DNA from: Antennarius striatus
Taxonomy: Eukaryota; Chordata; Actinopteri; Lophiiformes; Antennariidae
Assembly: GCF_040054535.1 (NCBI RefSeq)
Contig: NC_090789.1
Span: forward strand, 948,697 to 1,012,696
DNA: 64,000 nt
Reading direction: 5' to 3'
Under the pieces are notes generated by a model, which was not told the origin of the DNA, searched no databases, and was given only the letters and a program-made list of their open reading frames with translations. Made by a program: the position numbers and the translations under genes. This document shows, piece by piece, positions 31,001 to 42,340 of this stretch; the first letter of the stretch is position 1; the number at the start of each line of letters is the position of its first letter.

Positions 31001-34000
31001 ACTTAACCAAAATCCCAACCCTAACCCTAACCTTACTCCTACCCAACTCCTACCCTAACCCTAACCCAACCATAACCCCAACCTGAAACTAACGCCAACC
31101 CTAACCCTAACCTAATTCCAACCCTAACCCAACCCTAACCCTAACCTGAAACTAACGCCAACCCTAACCCTAACCAAAATCCCAACCCTAACCCTAACCC
31201 TAACCAAACCAAAATCCCAACCCTAACCCTAACCTAACCCAACCTTGACCCCAACCTGAAACTAACGCCAACCCTAACCCTAACCTAATTCCAACCCTAA
31301 CCCTAACCCAACCCTAACCCTAACCTGAAACTAATGCCAACCCTAACCCTAACCAAAATCCCAACCCTAACGCTAACCCCAACCCTAACTTAACCAAAAT
31401 CCCAACCCTAACCCTAACCTTACTCCTACCCAACTCCTACCCTAACCCTAACCCAACCATAACCCCAACCTGAAACTAACGCCAACCCTAACCCTAACCT
31501 AATTCCAACCTAACCCAACCCTAACCTGAAACTAACGCCAACCCTAACCCTAACCAAAATCCCAACCCTAACCCTAACCCAACCATAACCCCAACCTGAA
31601 ACTAACGCCAACCCTAACCCTAACCTAACCCTAACCCTAACCTAACCCCAACCCTAACCTAAACATAACCCCAAGTGAAATTAACCCCAACCCTAACCCT
31701 AACCCTAACCTAACCAAAATCCTAACCCTAACCCTACTCCTACCCAACTCCTACCCTAACCCAACCCTAACCTAAACATAACCCCAACCTGAAACTAACC
31801 CCAACCCTGACCTAACCTCAACCCAACCCTAACCCTAACCCTAACCTAACCTAACCTAACCTAACTCTAACCCTAACCTAAACCTAACCAAAATCCCAAC
31901 CTTAACCCTAAAACAACCCTAACCCTGACCCAACTCCAACCCTAACCCTAACATAACCCGAAACCCCAACCTGAAACTAAGGCCAATCCTAATCCTAACC
32001 TAACCCTAATCCTAAACTGGGGTTGGGATCAGGGTTAGGGTTGGAATTTTGTTTAGGTTTATGTTAGGGTTAGGGTTGGGATTTTGCTTAGGTTTAGGTT
32101 AGGGTTAGGTTAGGGTTGGATTCAGGATAGGGTTAGGGTTGGGGTTAGTTTCAGGTTAGGGTTAGGGTTGGGTTAGGGTTGGATTAGCGTTTGGGTTAGA
32201 GTTAGGTTAGGGTTGGATTCAGGATAGGGTTAGTGTTGGGGTTAGTTTAGGGATAGGGTTGGGGTCAGGGTTAGGGTTGGGATTTTGCTTAGGTTTAGGT
32301 TAGGGTTAGGGTTGGGATTTTGCTTTGGTTTAGGTTAGGGTTAGGGTTGGGGTTAGGTTAGCGTTAGGTTAGGGTTAGGATTAACGTTGAGGTTAGGCTT
32401 AGGTTAGGGTTGGATTCAGGATAGGGTTAGGGTTAGTTTAGGGTTAGGGTTGGAGTCAGGGTTAGGGTTGGAATTTTGTTTAGGTTTAGGCTAGGGTTAG
32501 GTTGGGCTTAGGATAGGGTTAGGGTTGGGATTTTGCTAAGGTTTAGGTTAGGGTTATATTCAGGATAGGGTTAGGGTTGGGGTTAGTTTCGGGTTAGGGT
32601 TAGGTTAGGGTTGGGATTTTGGTTAGGTTAGGGTTAGGGTTGGGGTTAGTTTCAGGTTGGGGTTAGGTTAGGGTTAGGGTTGGGTTAGGGTCAAGGTTGG
32701 CATTTTGGTTAGATTTAGATTAGGGTTGGAGTTAGGTTAGGGTTAGGGTTGGCGTTAGTTTCAGGTTAGGGTTAGGGTTGGAATTAGGTTAGGGTTAGGG
32801 TTGGCGTTAGTTTCAGGTTGGGGTTATGGTTGGGTTAGGGTTGGGGTTGGGATTTTGGTTAGGGTTAGGGTTGGCGTTAGTTTCTGGTTAGGGTTAGGGT
32901 TGGGTTAGGGTTGGAATTAGGTTAGGGTTAGGGTTGGACTGTAACCCTAACCTAACTCCAACCCTAACACAACCACAACCATAACCCTAACCTGAAACCC
33001 AACCCTAACCCTAACCCAACCCTAACTTAACCAAAATCCCAACCCTAACCCTAACCTTACTCCTACCCAACTCCTACCCTAACCCTAACCTACCATAACC
33101 CCAACCTGAAACTAACGCCAACCCTAACCCTAACCCAATTCCAACCCTAACCCAACCCTAACCCTAACCTGAAACTAACGCCAACCCTGACCCAACCCTA
33201 ACCCTAACCAAAATCCCAACCCTAACCCTAACCCCAACCCTAACCTAACCAAAATCCCAACCCTAACCCTAACCCCAACCCTAACCTAACCAAATTCCCA
33301 ACCCTAACCCTAACCTTACTCCTACCCAACTCCTACCCTAACCCTAACCCAACCATTACCCCAACCTGAAACTAACGCCAACCCTAACCCTAACCTAATT
33401 CCAACCCTAACCAAACCCTAACCCTAACCTGAAACTAACGCCAACCCTAACCCAACCCTAACCCTAACCTGAAACTAATGCCAACCCTAACCCTAACCAA
33501 AATCCCAACCCTAACCCTAACCCCAACCCTAACCTAATCCCACCCCTAACCCTAACCTAAGCAAAATCCCAACCCTAACCCTAACTTAATCCCAACCTTA
33601 ACCTTAACCTAAGCAAAATCTCAACCCTAACCCTATCCTAAACCCAACCTAACCCTAACCTAAACCTAAACAAAATCCCAACCCTGACCCCAACCCCAAC
33701 CCTAACCCTAAAATAACCCCAACCCTAACCTCAACGGTAATCCCAACCCTAACCTTAACCTAAACCTAACCCTAACCTAAACCTAAACAAAATCCCACCC
33801 CTTACCCTAACCTAAACCTAACCCCAACCTGAAACTAACCCTAACCCTAACCTAACCAAAATCCCAACCCTAACCCTACTCTTACCCAACTCCTACCCTA
33901 ACCCTAACCCAACCATAACCCCAACCTGAAACTAACGCCAACCCTAACCCTAACCCAACCCTAACCCTAACCTAACCCCAACCCTAACCTAAACATAACC

Positions 34001-37000
34001 CCAACTGAAATTAACCCCAACCCTAACCCTAACCCTAACCTAACCAAAATCCTAACCCTAACCCTACTCCTACCCAACTCCTACCCTAACCCAACCCTAA
34101 CCTAAACATAACCCCAACCTGAAACTAACCCCAACCCTAACCTAACCTCAACCCAACCCTAACCCTAACCCTAACCTAACCTAACTCTAACCCTAACCTA
34201 AACCTAACCAAAATCCCAACCTTAACCCTAAAACAACCCTAACCCTGACCCAACTCCAACCCTAACCCTAACATAACCCGACACCCCAACCTGAAACTAA
34301 CGCCAATCCTAATCCTAACCTAACCCTAATCCTAAACTGGGGTTGGGGTCAGGGTTAGGGTTGGAATTTTGTTTAGGTTTAGGTTAGGGTTAGGGTTGGG
34401 ATTTTGCTTAGGTTTAGGTTAGGGTTAGGTTAGGGTTGGATTCAGGATAGGGTTAGGGTTGGGGTTAGTTTCAGGTTAGGGTTAGGGTTAGGGTTGGGTT
34501 AGGGTTGGATTAGCGTTTGGGTTAGGGTTAGGTTAGGGTTGGATTCAGGATAGGGTTAGAGTTGGGGTTAGTTTAGGGATAGGGTTGGGGTTAGGGTCAA
34601 GGTTGGGATTTTGGTTAGGGTTAGGGTTGGCGTTAGTTTCAGGTTAGGGTTGGGTTAGGGTTGGAATTAGGTTAGGGTTAGGGTTGGCGTTAGTTTCAGG
34701 TTGGGGTTGGGTTAGGGTTGGAATTAGGTTAGGGTTAGGGTTGGCGTTAGTTTCAGGTTGGGGTTATGGTTGGGTTAGGGTTAGGGTAGGAGTTGGGTAG
34801 GAGTAAGGTTAGGGTTAGGGTTGGGATTTTGGTTAAGTTAGGGTTGGGGTTAGCGTTAGGGTTGGGATTTTGGTTAGGGTTAGGGTTGGCATTAGTTTCA
34901 GGTTAGGGTTAGGGTTGGGTTAGGGTTAGGGTTGGAATTAGGTTAGGGTTAGGGTTGGCGTTAGTTTCAGGTTGGGGTCAAGGTTGGGTTAGGTTAGGGT
35001 TAGGGTTGGGATTTTGGTTTGGTTAGGGTTAGGGTTAGGGTTGGGATTTTGGTTAGGGTTAGGGTTGGCGTTAGTTTCAGGTTAGGGTTAGGGTTGGGTT
35101 AGGGTTAAGGTAGGAGTTGGGTAGGAGTAATGTTAGGGTTAGGGTTGGGATTTTGGTTAGGTTAGGGTTGGGGTTAGGGTTAGGGTTGGGCTTTTGGTTA
35201 GGGTTAGGGTTGGCATTAGTTTCAGGTTAGGGTTAGGGTTGGGTTAGGGTTGGCGTTAGGTTAGGGTTAGGGTTGGCGTTAGTTTCAGGTTGGGGTAATG
35301 GTTGGGTTAGGGTTAGGGTAGGAGTTGGGTAGGAGTAAGGTTAGGGTTAGGGTTGGGATTTTGGTTAGGTTGGGGTTAGGGTTAGGGTTGGGATTTTGGT
35401 TAGCGTTAGGGTTGGGTTAGGGTTGGCGTTAGTTTCAGGTTAGGGTTAGGGTTGGGTTAAATTGGGTTAGGGTTAGGGTTGGCGTTAGTTTCAGGTTGGG
35501 GTTATGGTTGGTTTAGGGTTAGGGTAGGAGTTGGGTAGGAGTAAGGTTAGGGTTAGGGTTGGGATTTTGGTTAAGTTAGGGTTGGGGTTAGGGTTAGGGT
35601 TGGCGTTAGTTTCAGGTTGGGGTCAAGGTTGGGTTAGGTTAGGGTTAGGGTTGGGATTTTGGTTAGGTTAGGGTTGGGGTTAGGGTTAGGGTTAGGGTTG
35701 CGATTTTGGTTAGGGTTAGGGTTGGCGTTAGTTTCAGGTTAGGGTTAGGGTTTTGTTAGGGTTGGAATTAGGTTAGGGTTAGGGTTGGCGTTAGTTTCAG
35801 GTTGGGGTAATGGTTTGGTTAGGGTTAGGGTAGGAGTTGGGTAGGAGTAAGGTTAGGGTTAGGGTTGGGATTTTGGTTAGGTTAGGGTTGGGGTTAGGGT
35901 TAGGGTTGGGATTTTGGTTAGGGTTGGCATTAGTTTCAGGTTAGGGTTAGGGTTGGGTTAGGGTTAGGGTTGGAATTAGGTTAGGGTTAGGGTGTGCGTT
36001 ACTTTCAGGTTGGGGTCAAGGTTGGGTTAGGTTTCGGATTAGGGTTGGGATTTTGGTTTGGTTAGGGTTGGGGTTAGGGTTAGGGTTGGGATTTTGGTTA
36101 GGGTTAGGGTTGGCGTTAGTTTCAGGTTAGGGTTAGGGTTGGGTTAGGGTTGGAATTAGGTTAGGGTTAGGGTTGGCGGTAGTTTCAGGTTGGGGTAATG
36201 GTTGGGTTAGGGTTAGGGTAGGAGTTGGGTAGGAGTAAGGTTAGGGTTAGGGTTGGGATTTTGGTTAGGGTTGGGGTTAGGGTTAGGGTTGGGATTTTGG
36301 TTAGGGTTAGGGTTGGCATTAGTTTCAGGTTAGGGTTAGGGTTGAGTTAGGGTTGGAATTAGGTTAGGGTTAGGGTTGGCGGTAGTTTCAGGTTGGGGTA
36401 ATGGTTGGGTTAGGGTTAGGGTAGGAGTTGGGTAGGAGTAAGGTTAGGGTTAGGGTTGGGATTTTGGTTAGGGTTGGGGTTAGGGTTAGGGTTGGGATTT
36501 TGGTTAGGGTTAGGGTTGGCGTTAGTTTCAGGTTAGGGTTGAGTTAGGGTTGGAATTAGGTTAGGGTTAGGGTTGGCGTTAGTTTCAGGTTGGGGTTATG
36601 GTTGGGTTAAGGTTAGGGTAGGAGTTGGGTAGGAGTAAGGTTAGGGTTAGGGTTGGGATTTTGGTTAAGTTAGGGTTGGGGTTAGGGTTGGGATTTTAGT
36701 TATGGTTAGGGTTGGCATTAGTTTCAGGTTAGGGTTAGGGTTGGGTTAGGGTTAGGGTTGGAATCAGGTTAGGGTTAGGGTTGGCGTTAGTTTCAGGTTG
36801 GGGTCAAGGTTGGGTTAGGTTAGGGTTAGGGTTGGGATTTTTGTTTGGTTAGGGTTGGGGTTAGGGTTAGGGTTAGGATTTTGGTTAGGGTTAGGGTTGG
36901 CGTTAGTTTCAGGTTAGGGTTAGTTTTGGGTTAGGGTTGGAATTAGGTTAGGGTTAGGGTTGGCGTTAGTTTCAGGTTGGGGTAATGGTTGGGTTAGGGT

Positions 37001-38378
37001 TAGGGTAGGAGTTGGGTAGGAGTAAGGTTAGGGTTAGGGTTGGGATTTTGGTTAGGGTTAGGGTTGGCTTTAGTTTCAGGTTAGGGTTAGGTTTGGGTTA
37101 GGGTTAGGGTTGGAATTAGGTTGGGGTTAGGGTTGGCGTTAGCTTCAGGTTGGGGTTATGGTTGGGTTAGGGTTAGGGTAGGAGTTGGGTAGGAGTAAGG
37201 TTAGGGTTAGGGTTGGGATTTTCGTTTGGTTAGGGTTGGGGTTAGGGTTAGGGTTGGGATTTTGGTTAGGGTTAGGGTTAGCATTAGTTTCAGGTTAGGG
37301 TTAGGGTTGGGTTAGGTTAGGGTTAGGGTTGGGATTTTGGTTAGGTCGGTTTTTGTGTTAGGGTTGGTATTAGGTAAGGGTTAGGGTTGGGATTTTGGTT
37401 AGGTAAGGGTTAGAGTTGGGTTTAGGGTTAGGGTTAAGGTTAGGGTTAGGTTAGAGGTTTGGTTAGGTTTAGGTTAGGGTTGGGATTTTGGTTAGGTTGA
37501 GGTTAGGGTTAGGGTTGGGAGTTTGGTTAGGTTAGGGTTAGGTTTAGGTTAGGGTTGGGGTTAGGGTTAGGGTTGGAGTTAGGTTAGGGTTGGCGTTAGT
37601 TTCAGGTTGGGGTTAAGGTTGGGTTAGGTTAGGGTTGGGATTTTGGTTAGGTCGGGGTTTGTGTTAGGGTTGGTATTAGGTAAGGGTTAGGGTTTGGATT
37701 TTGGTAAGGTAAGGGTTAGGGTTGAGTTAGGGGTTAAGGTTGGGATTTTGGTTAGGTTAGGGTTAGGTTTAGGTTAGGGTTGGGGTTAGGGTTAGAGTTG
37801 GCGTTAGTTTCAGGTTGGGGTTAGGTTTAGGTTAGGGTTGAGATCAGGGTTAGAGTTTCGATTTTGGTTAGGTTGGGGGTTTTGGTTAGGGTTGGAGTTA
37901 GGTTAGGGTTGGATTAGGGTTAAGGTTGGGATTTTGGTTAGGTTTAGGTTAGGGTTAGAGTTAGGTTAGGGTTAGGGTTGGCGTTAGTTTCAGGTTGGGC
38001 TTAGCGTTGGGTTAGGGCTAAGGTTTGGATTTTGGCTAGGTTTAGGTTAGGGTTAGGGTTGGCGTTAGTTTCAGGTTTAGATTAGGTTAGGGTTAGGGTT
38101 GGAGTTGGCGTTATTTTCAGGTTGGGGTTAGGTTTAGGTTCGGATTGGGGTTAGGGTTAGGGTTGGTATTAGGTAAGGGTTAAGGTTAGGGTTGGGATTT
38201 TTGTTAGGTAAGGGTTAGGGTTGGTGTTAGTTTCAGGTTGGGGTTAGGGTTAGGGTTGGGTTAGGGTTAAGGTTTGGATTTTTTGTTAGGTCTAGGTTAG
38301 GGTTAGGGTAGGAGTTTGTCAGGAGTAGGGTAGGGTTAGGTCTGGCATTTGTTTCATGTTGGGGTTAGGGTTAGGGTT

Positions 38379-38620
38379 TCTATCAACTTGGCCTTCCAAG
38401 TTTTCACCACCAGAGGGCACTCTGCTTTCAACTTCTCCACCCCTCAACTCAAATCCAGCACAAACCAGACATAACCACACCGTGTAACAGACGTAGCTGG
38501 ATAATCTGTCTCACTACCTCCTACCATTCAACTACAATGGGGAGTAATTATATTTATATTTTTTCCCCTCTTAAAGCTTCTGACATTTATTTTTATTCTG
38601 AGACAAGGTTAAGTTTGAGT
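38379..38620. other. Unique island inside the telomere-like array
   Basis: About 240 bp of non-repetitive sequence with a CTCF-like motif near its left end. It has no ORF of note. TTAGGG-type repeats resume after it. Confidence 0.7.
38407..38421 (+). promoter_or_regulatory. CTCF-like motif
   Basis: CCACCAGAGGGCACT fits the core CTCF consensus (CCASYAGRKGGCRSY) at every position. It sits in the unique island within the telomere-like array. The motif is seen; occupancy is inferred. Confidence 0.45.
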
Positions 38621-39728
38621 CGGGTTAGTCAGGGTTGGGATTTGGGTTAGGTTAGGTTTAGGGTTAGGGTTCGGATTTGGTTAGGTTTAGGTTAGGGTTA
38701 GGATATGAGTTAGGTTGGGATTAGGGTTAGGTTACGGTTAGGATTAGTGTTGGGGTGAGGTTAGGTTAGGTTTGATTCGGGACAGGATTAGGGTTAGGGT
38801 TGGAATTTTTCTTAGGCTTAGGTTAGGGTTAGGTTAGGGTTAAGGTCGGAATTTTCGTTAGGTTAGGGTTGGCGTTTGGGTTAGGGTAAGGGTTGGGATT
38901 ATGGTTAGGGTTAGGTTAGGGTTGGATTCAGGGTTAGGGCTGTGGTTAGTTGAAGGTTAGTGTTGGGGTTGGTTAGTTTCAGGTTAGGGTTGGGCTTAGT
39001 TTTGGGGTTAGTTTAAGGTTAGGATTGGGATTAGGTTTAAATTGGGGTTAGGGTTGGAGTTAGGGTTTTGGTTGGGATTTTGCTTAGGTTAGGGTTAGGG
39101 TGGGGGTTAGGTTAGGTTAGGGTTAGGGTTGATGTTAGTTTCAGGTTGGGGTTAGGGTTGGGTTAAGGTTAGGATTGGGATTTTGGTTAGGTTAGGGTTA
39201 GGGTTGGAGTTAGGTTATGATTAGGGTTAGGATTAGGATTAGCATTGGGGTTAGGGTTACGTTAGGTTTAATTCGGGATAGGGTTAGGGTTAGGTTTAGA
39301 TTGGGGTTAGGGTTAGGATTGATCTTTAGGTTAGAGTTAGGTTTAGGTTCAGATTAGAGTTAGAGTTAAGTAAAATGCAAAACGTAGTTCCTTAATAGGG
39401 ACTAAAAAGTGCACTGGTATATGGGGGATGGCAGTGAGGTCATCTTAAAATTCCATTGGTTAAACCAAGAGCTTACAACAATTAAAATTAATTGAAGATC
39501 ATGTAAAATTGGGAGGGGGAGAAGAAACGTTATTGAAGTGAGGAAAAATGATTCAATGGATTTTAAAGTTTGAAAAGCACTTTTATAAAAACAAAAGGGA
39601 GCAGGGAAGAGCTGGATAAAATAATGGAATTAAATAATGATTAAAGTTGTCCACAATAAAAATACATAAATGATAAAGTTGTGGGTTTAGGGACAATAAA
39701 GGTGAAAGAGGATGGTGGAAGTGAATGC

Positions 39729-39800
39729 AGGGAGTGGGATTTGAACCCTGCTCCCCAGACTGTGAAGCTTGTGTTGAAACCTTTGAGCTATAGCTCCTCT
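39729..39800 (-). repeat. tRNA-like sequence
   Basis: On the minus strand an A-box-like TAGCTCAAAGG and a B-box GGTTCAAATCC are spaced as in a tRNA. The acceptor-stem halves pair poorly, so this looks like a tRNA pseudogene or SINE head, not a working tRNA. Confidence 0.4.
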
Positions 39801-39869
39801 GTGGTGTCTGTGGAGGAACACAGAGATGACGTAGACGGTGGTTAAAAACATGATTAAAAGGACTATTGT

Positions 39870-39935
39870 CAGGTTGGGAATCGAACCCTCGATCTTTGGG
39901 TTGGAAGTCCTGAAACTTACCGCTACACCATCAAG
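39870..39935 (-). repeat. tRNA-like sequence (Gly-TCC-like anticodon loop)
   Basis: On the minus strand: GGTGTAGCGGTAAG (A box), CTTCCAA loop, GGGTTCGATTCCC (B box and T arm). The T arm pairs well; the acceptor ends do not pair convincingly. A decayed tRNA or tRNA-derived repeat. Confidence 0.4.
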
Positions 39936-40729
39936 GGGATAAACTGGTCTAGGAGACGGAAAGATAAAACTGAAGGGTAAGAGAAAAAGGGTTAATGAAT
40001 TATTATCAATCTAAATGCTCTGGTTTAGTAATATGCATTTCAGAAAAATACAATAAATAAAGGATGTAGTTAAAGTTCAAAGCAAGAATTCAAAAGAAGA
40101 AAAGGAATTTATAATTATAAAATAAAGGGGTCACACAGCAAAGCAAGATTCATAATCAACGTAAGTTAGATGTTCTAAACAAGAACGGTGAATACATTTA
40201 GAAAAAAATAGTGACTTGATTAAGCTATAATAAAAAATATTATCCTAAATAATGTGTTATTGTGTTAGGGTTAGGTGACCCGAACTCTAACCCTCACCAT
40301 CTGTGGTGACACTTTCCTTTTCTTTAGCTTTGAATTCTTGTTTGTGACCTGCTGCAGGACGTTCATTATTTTGATGGAAACAATGATGGACATCATTGGT
40401 GGAAATCCCGACTGGCCTCCGGTGACACTGGCACAACTTGGAGCTGAAGAGGCGCTTCCTCATGTGGCTGAAAGGGGCACTGCAGATGGAGATCTAGAAA
40501 AATAAGGAAACGGAATCAAAACCGTTTTATTTAGTTACCCAAATAAAATCTCTCTTGACCTACCTGGGGGGGTCACGACACAGAGTTTAGAAGCAGCATT
40601 GGGGGGGCGGGTCTGTGGTAAACTTATTAGAGTTGAGATCAGCAGAAGAAGACAACAAAAGAAGCGACGACGCCAGAAGAAAAACCTGAAGCCAGATATC
40701 AATAAAGTTTTATAAATATCAATCAGAAA

Positions 40730-41221
40730 TCAATAAGACTCAGATTCAGTCACACACCCCCTCCACTGGAAAATACACCTGTGCCTCTGCTCATGTGTTA
40801 CTGCCTCAGGTAAAGGTAAATCCTTTCTCACAGGTATCGACCTATCAGCTGTGTCTATGTGAAAAATACCTGAACCCACAGATGGATCAGGCTCCAGTGA
40901 TTCACCTCCTCTGTTGCCACGGTCACGACCCCCATTAACCAATCAGAAGTCTTTATGAAACAAGCACCCTTTATCTGGCAGGAATTTCCCGTGTCTGTGT
41001 GTGTGTGTGTGTGTTGGGGGGTTACCTTCAGGTCAGTTTTCATCGTCTCAGAGAAACTTCATCTCTTCCATCTTAGGAGTCAGTCTTCCGTAACACTGAC
41101 CTGCAGCTCCAGGTAACCTGACTCCGCCCCCTGCACACACCTGTAAGTCGCTCCAGGTGACCTGAAAATGCCAAACAGCCTGACCGTCCTCTGTCGCAGC
41201 AGCGGTAACGCTGGTTAACAT
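40730..41221 (-). pseudogene. Candidate gene D: possible degenerate member of the starmaker-like cluster
   Basis: Three hints on the minus strand. At 41221-41185 an ATG opens MLTSVTAAATED and reaches a possible phase-1 donor (G|GTCAGG). At 40908-40870 a 39-nt phase 1-1 candidate exon reads GESLEPDPSVGSG and ends in the family's TCA G|GT pattern. The same frame stays open downstream (ADRSIPVRKDLPLPEAV, then GCVTESESY) to a stop at 40732-40730. The hydrophobic signal core of genes A-C is missing, so the copy may be broken or the 5' part mis-modelled. It sits on the same strand between the telomere-like array and gene B, where a relic would be expected. Confidence 0.25.
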
Positions 41222-41459
41222 GAAATCAGTCATTTCATAATGAGAAAGTTAATTTCTCAAAGCCAACGAATGACATTACACGGTAAAAACAGGAAGACAA
41301 GGCAGCAGATATGAACGGTTAACCAATCAGATGATAGAACTGACCTGTGCAGGAAGTTGGTCAGGACTACGCCAGCAGATGCCTGGCAGCCAGTGTGTTA
41401 GCTTTAGCTGCCCATGCTAAACGTTGTTGCCTTAGCATAAATAGGTGTGATGAACATGT

Positions 41460-41870
41460 GTAACAGAGCAGGTCACGCTAACTGTCAGGCTAATTTTCAG
41501 GCTAGTAGTCATGTTAATGTTGGGCTAATGTCAGGCTAACATTCAGGTGAATGTCAGACTAACAGATATATGTCAGGCTAATTGTTAGGCTATCAATTGG
41601 GCTAATATTGGGTTAATGTCAGGCTAACAATCAGGTGACTGTCAGGCTAACAGTCAAGTAAATGTCAAGCTAGTGTCAGGCTAATTGTCAGGTTATCACT
41701 TGGGCTAATGTCGGGCTAATATCAGGCTGATGTTAGGCTAACAATCAGGTGAATGTCAGGCTGTCACTTGTGCTAATGTCGGGCTATCAGTCAAGCTAAT
41801 GTCTCTGTCACTTGGGCTAATGTCAGGCTAATGTCAGGCTAATCTTCCGGCTGCAGGCTAAGCCTCAGTT
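41460..41870. repeat. Minisatellite of aggctaatgtc units
   Basis: About 400 bp of 11-12-bp units (aggctaatgtc, aggctaacagtc, aggtgaatgtc) with a longer period visible (cacttgggctaatgtc recurring). Intergenic, 3' of gene B. Confidence 0.85.
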
Positions 41871-42060
41871 TTGTGGCAGCTGTGAAATACGTTTTATTAT
41901 TTGTGTGTTTGTAACAGTCATGTGTTCAGTGACATCATCACTACGTCCTGATCTTTACCTGATATATATTCTTATATCAAACACAAACCAGAGGTGCTGC
42001 AGGAATGTTAGCATACAAAACAAAAACTATCAAACTCAATGACTTTTTGACAGTTCAAAC

Positions 42061-42066
42061 TTTATT
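42061..42066 (-). terminator. Gene B poly(A) signal AATAAA
   Basis: Canonical AATAAA on the minus strand about 275 bp after the gene B stop codon. Confidence 0.6.
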
Positions 42067-42340
42067 AGCAGTTCCTCTGTGGACAGACAATCCTTCAACG
42101 GGTCATTAATGTTTGTACAGTAAACATGGACTGTATGAACACTTGAACACGGCAGATCTCAGATCAGCAGCTGGGACATGATGACTGTACACATGTGAAC
42201 ACAGGGCAGATCTCAGGTCAGTTTGTGAAGGCAGACAGATGAGCAGAGAGTGAGACAGGCTGGAGACGCAGCCTGGTGGTGGAAAACTACAGAAACCAGA
42301 GACAGGTGATCAAAAAAAACAAACAGGAAGCTGAGGGGTT

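Larger units (their letters stand above)
25088..39370. repeat. 14-kb degenerate telomere-like repeat array with strand switches
   Basis: Built of CCCTAA/TTAGGG hexamers mixed with 5-, 7- and 8-bp variants (cctaa, cccaacc, aaaatccc, gaaactaa, actcctaccc). It is C-rich on the plus strand at 25088-27750, G-rich 27751-28612, C-rich 28613-32018, G-rich 32019-32938, C-rich 32939-34338, and G-rich 34339-39370 apart from a unique island near 38379-38620. Inner zones show higher-order units, such as repeated tactcctacccaactcctac in the C-rich blocks and its complement with ggcgttagtttcaggttggg in the G-rich block. It is internal, with genes on both sides, so it is an interstitial telomeric satellite rather than a chromosome end. 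ORFs inside are repeat artefacts. Confidence 0.93.
39371..40729. other. AT-rich spacer after the array
   Basis: Holds two tRNA-like segments (listed separately) and AT-rich DNA. A plus-strand open frame at 40275-40505 (ending PVTLAQLGAEEALPHVAERG and a short tail) has no recognisable family, and its start lies in remnant telomere-like sequence. I do not call it a gene. AATAAA on the minus strand at 40526-40531 could serve the candidate gene D. Confidence 0.4.

Noticed and set aside
25088-39370. True chromosome end
   Set aside because: Unique sequence and genes lie on both sides, units are degenerate, and orientation switches several times.
39729-39935. Functional tRNA genes
   Set aside because: A and B boxes are present but the acceptor stems do not pair well, and similar units recur within composite repeats nearby.
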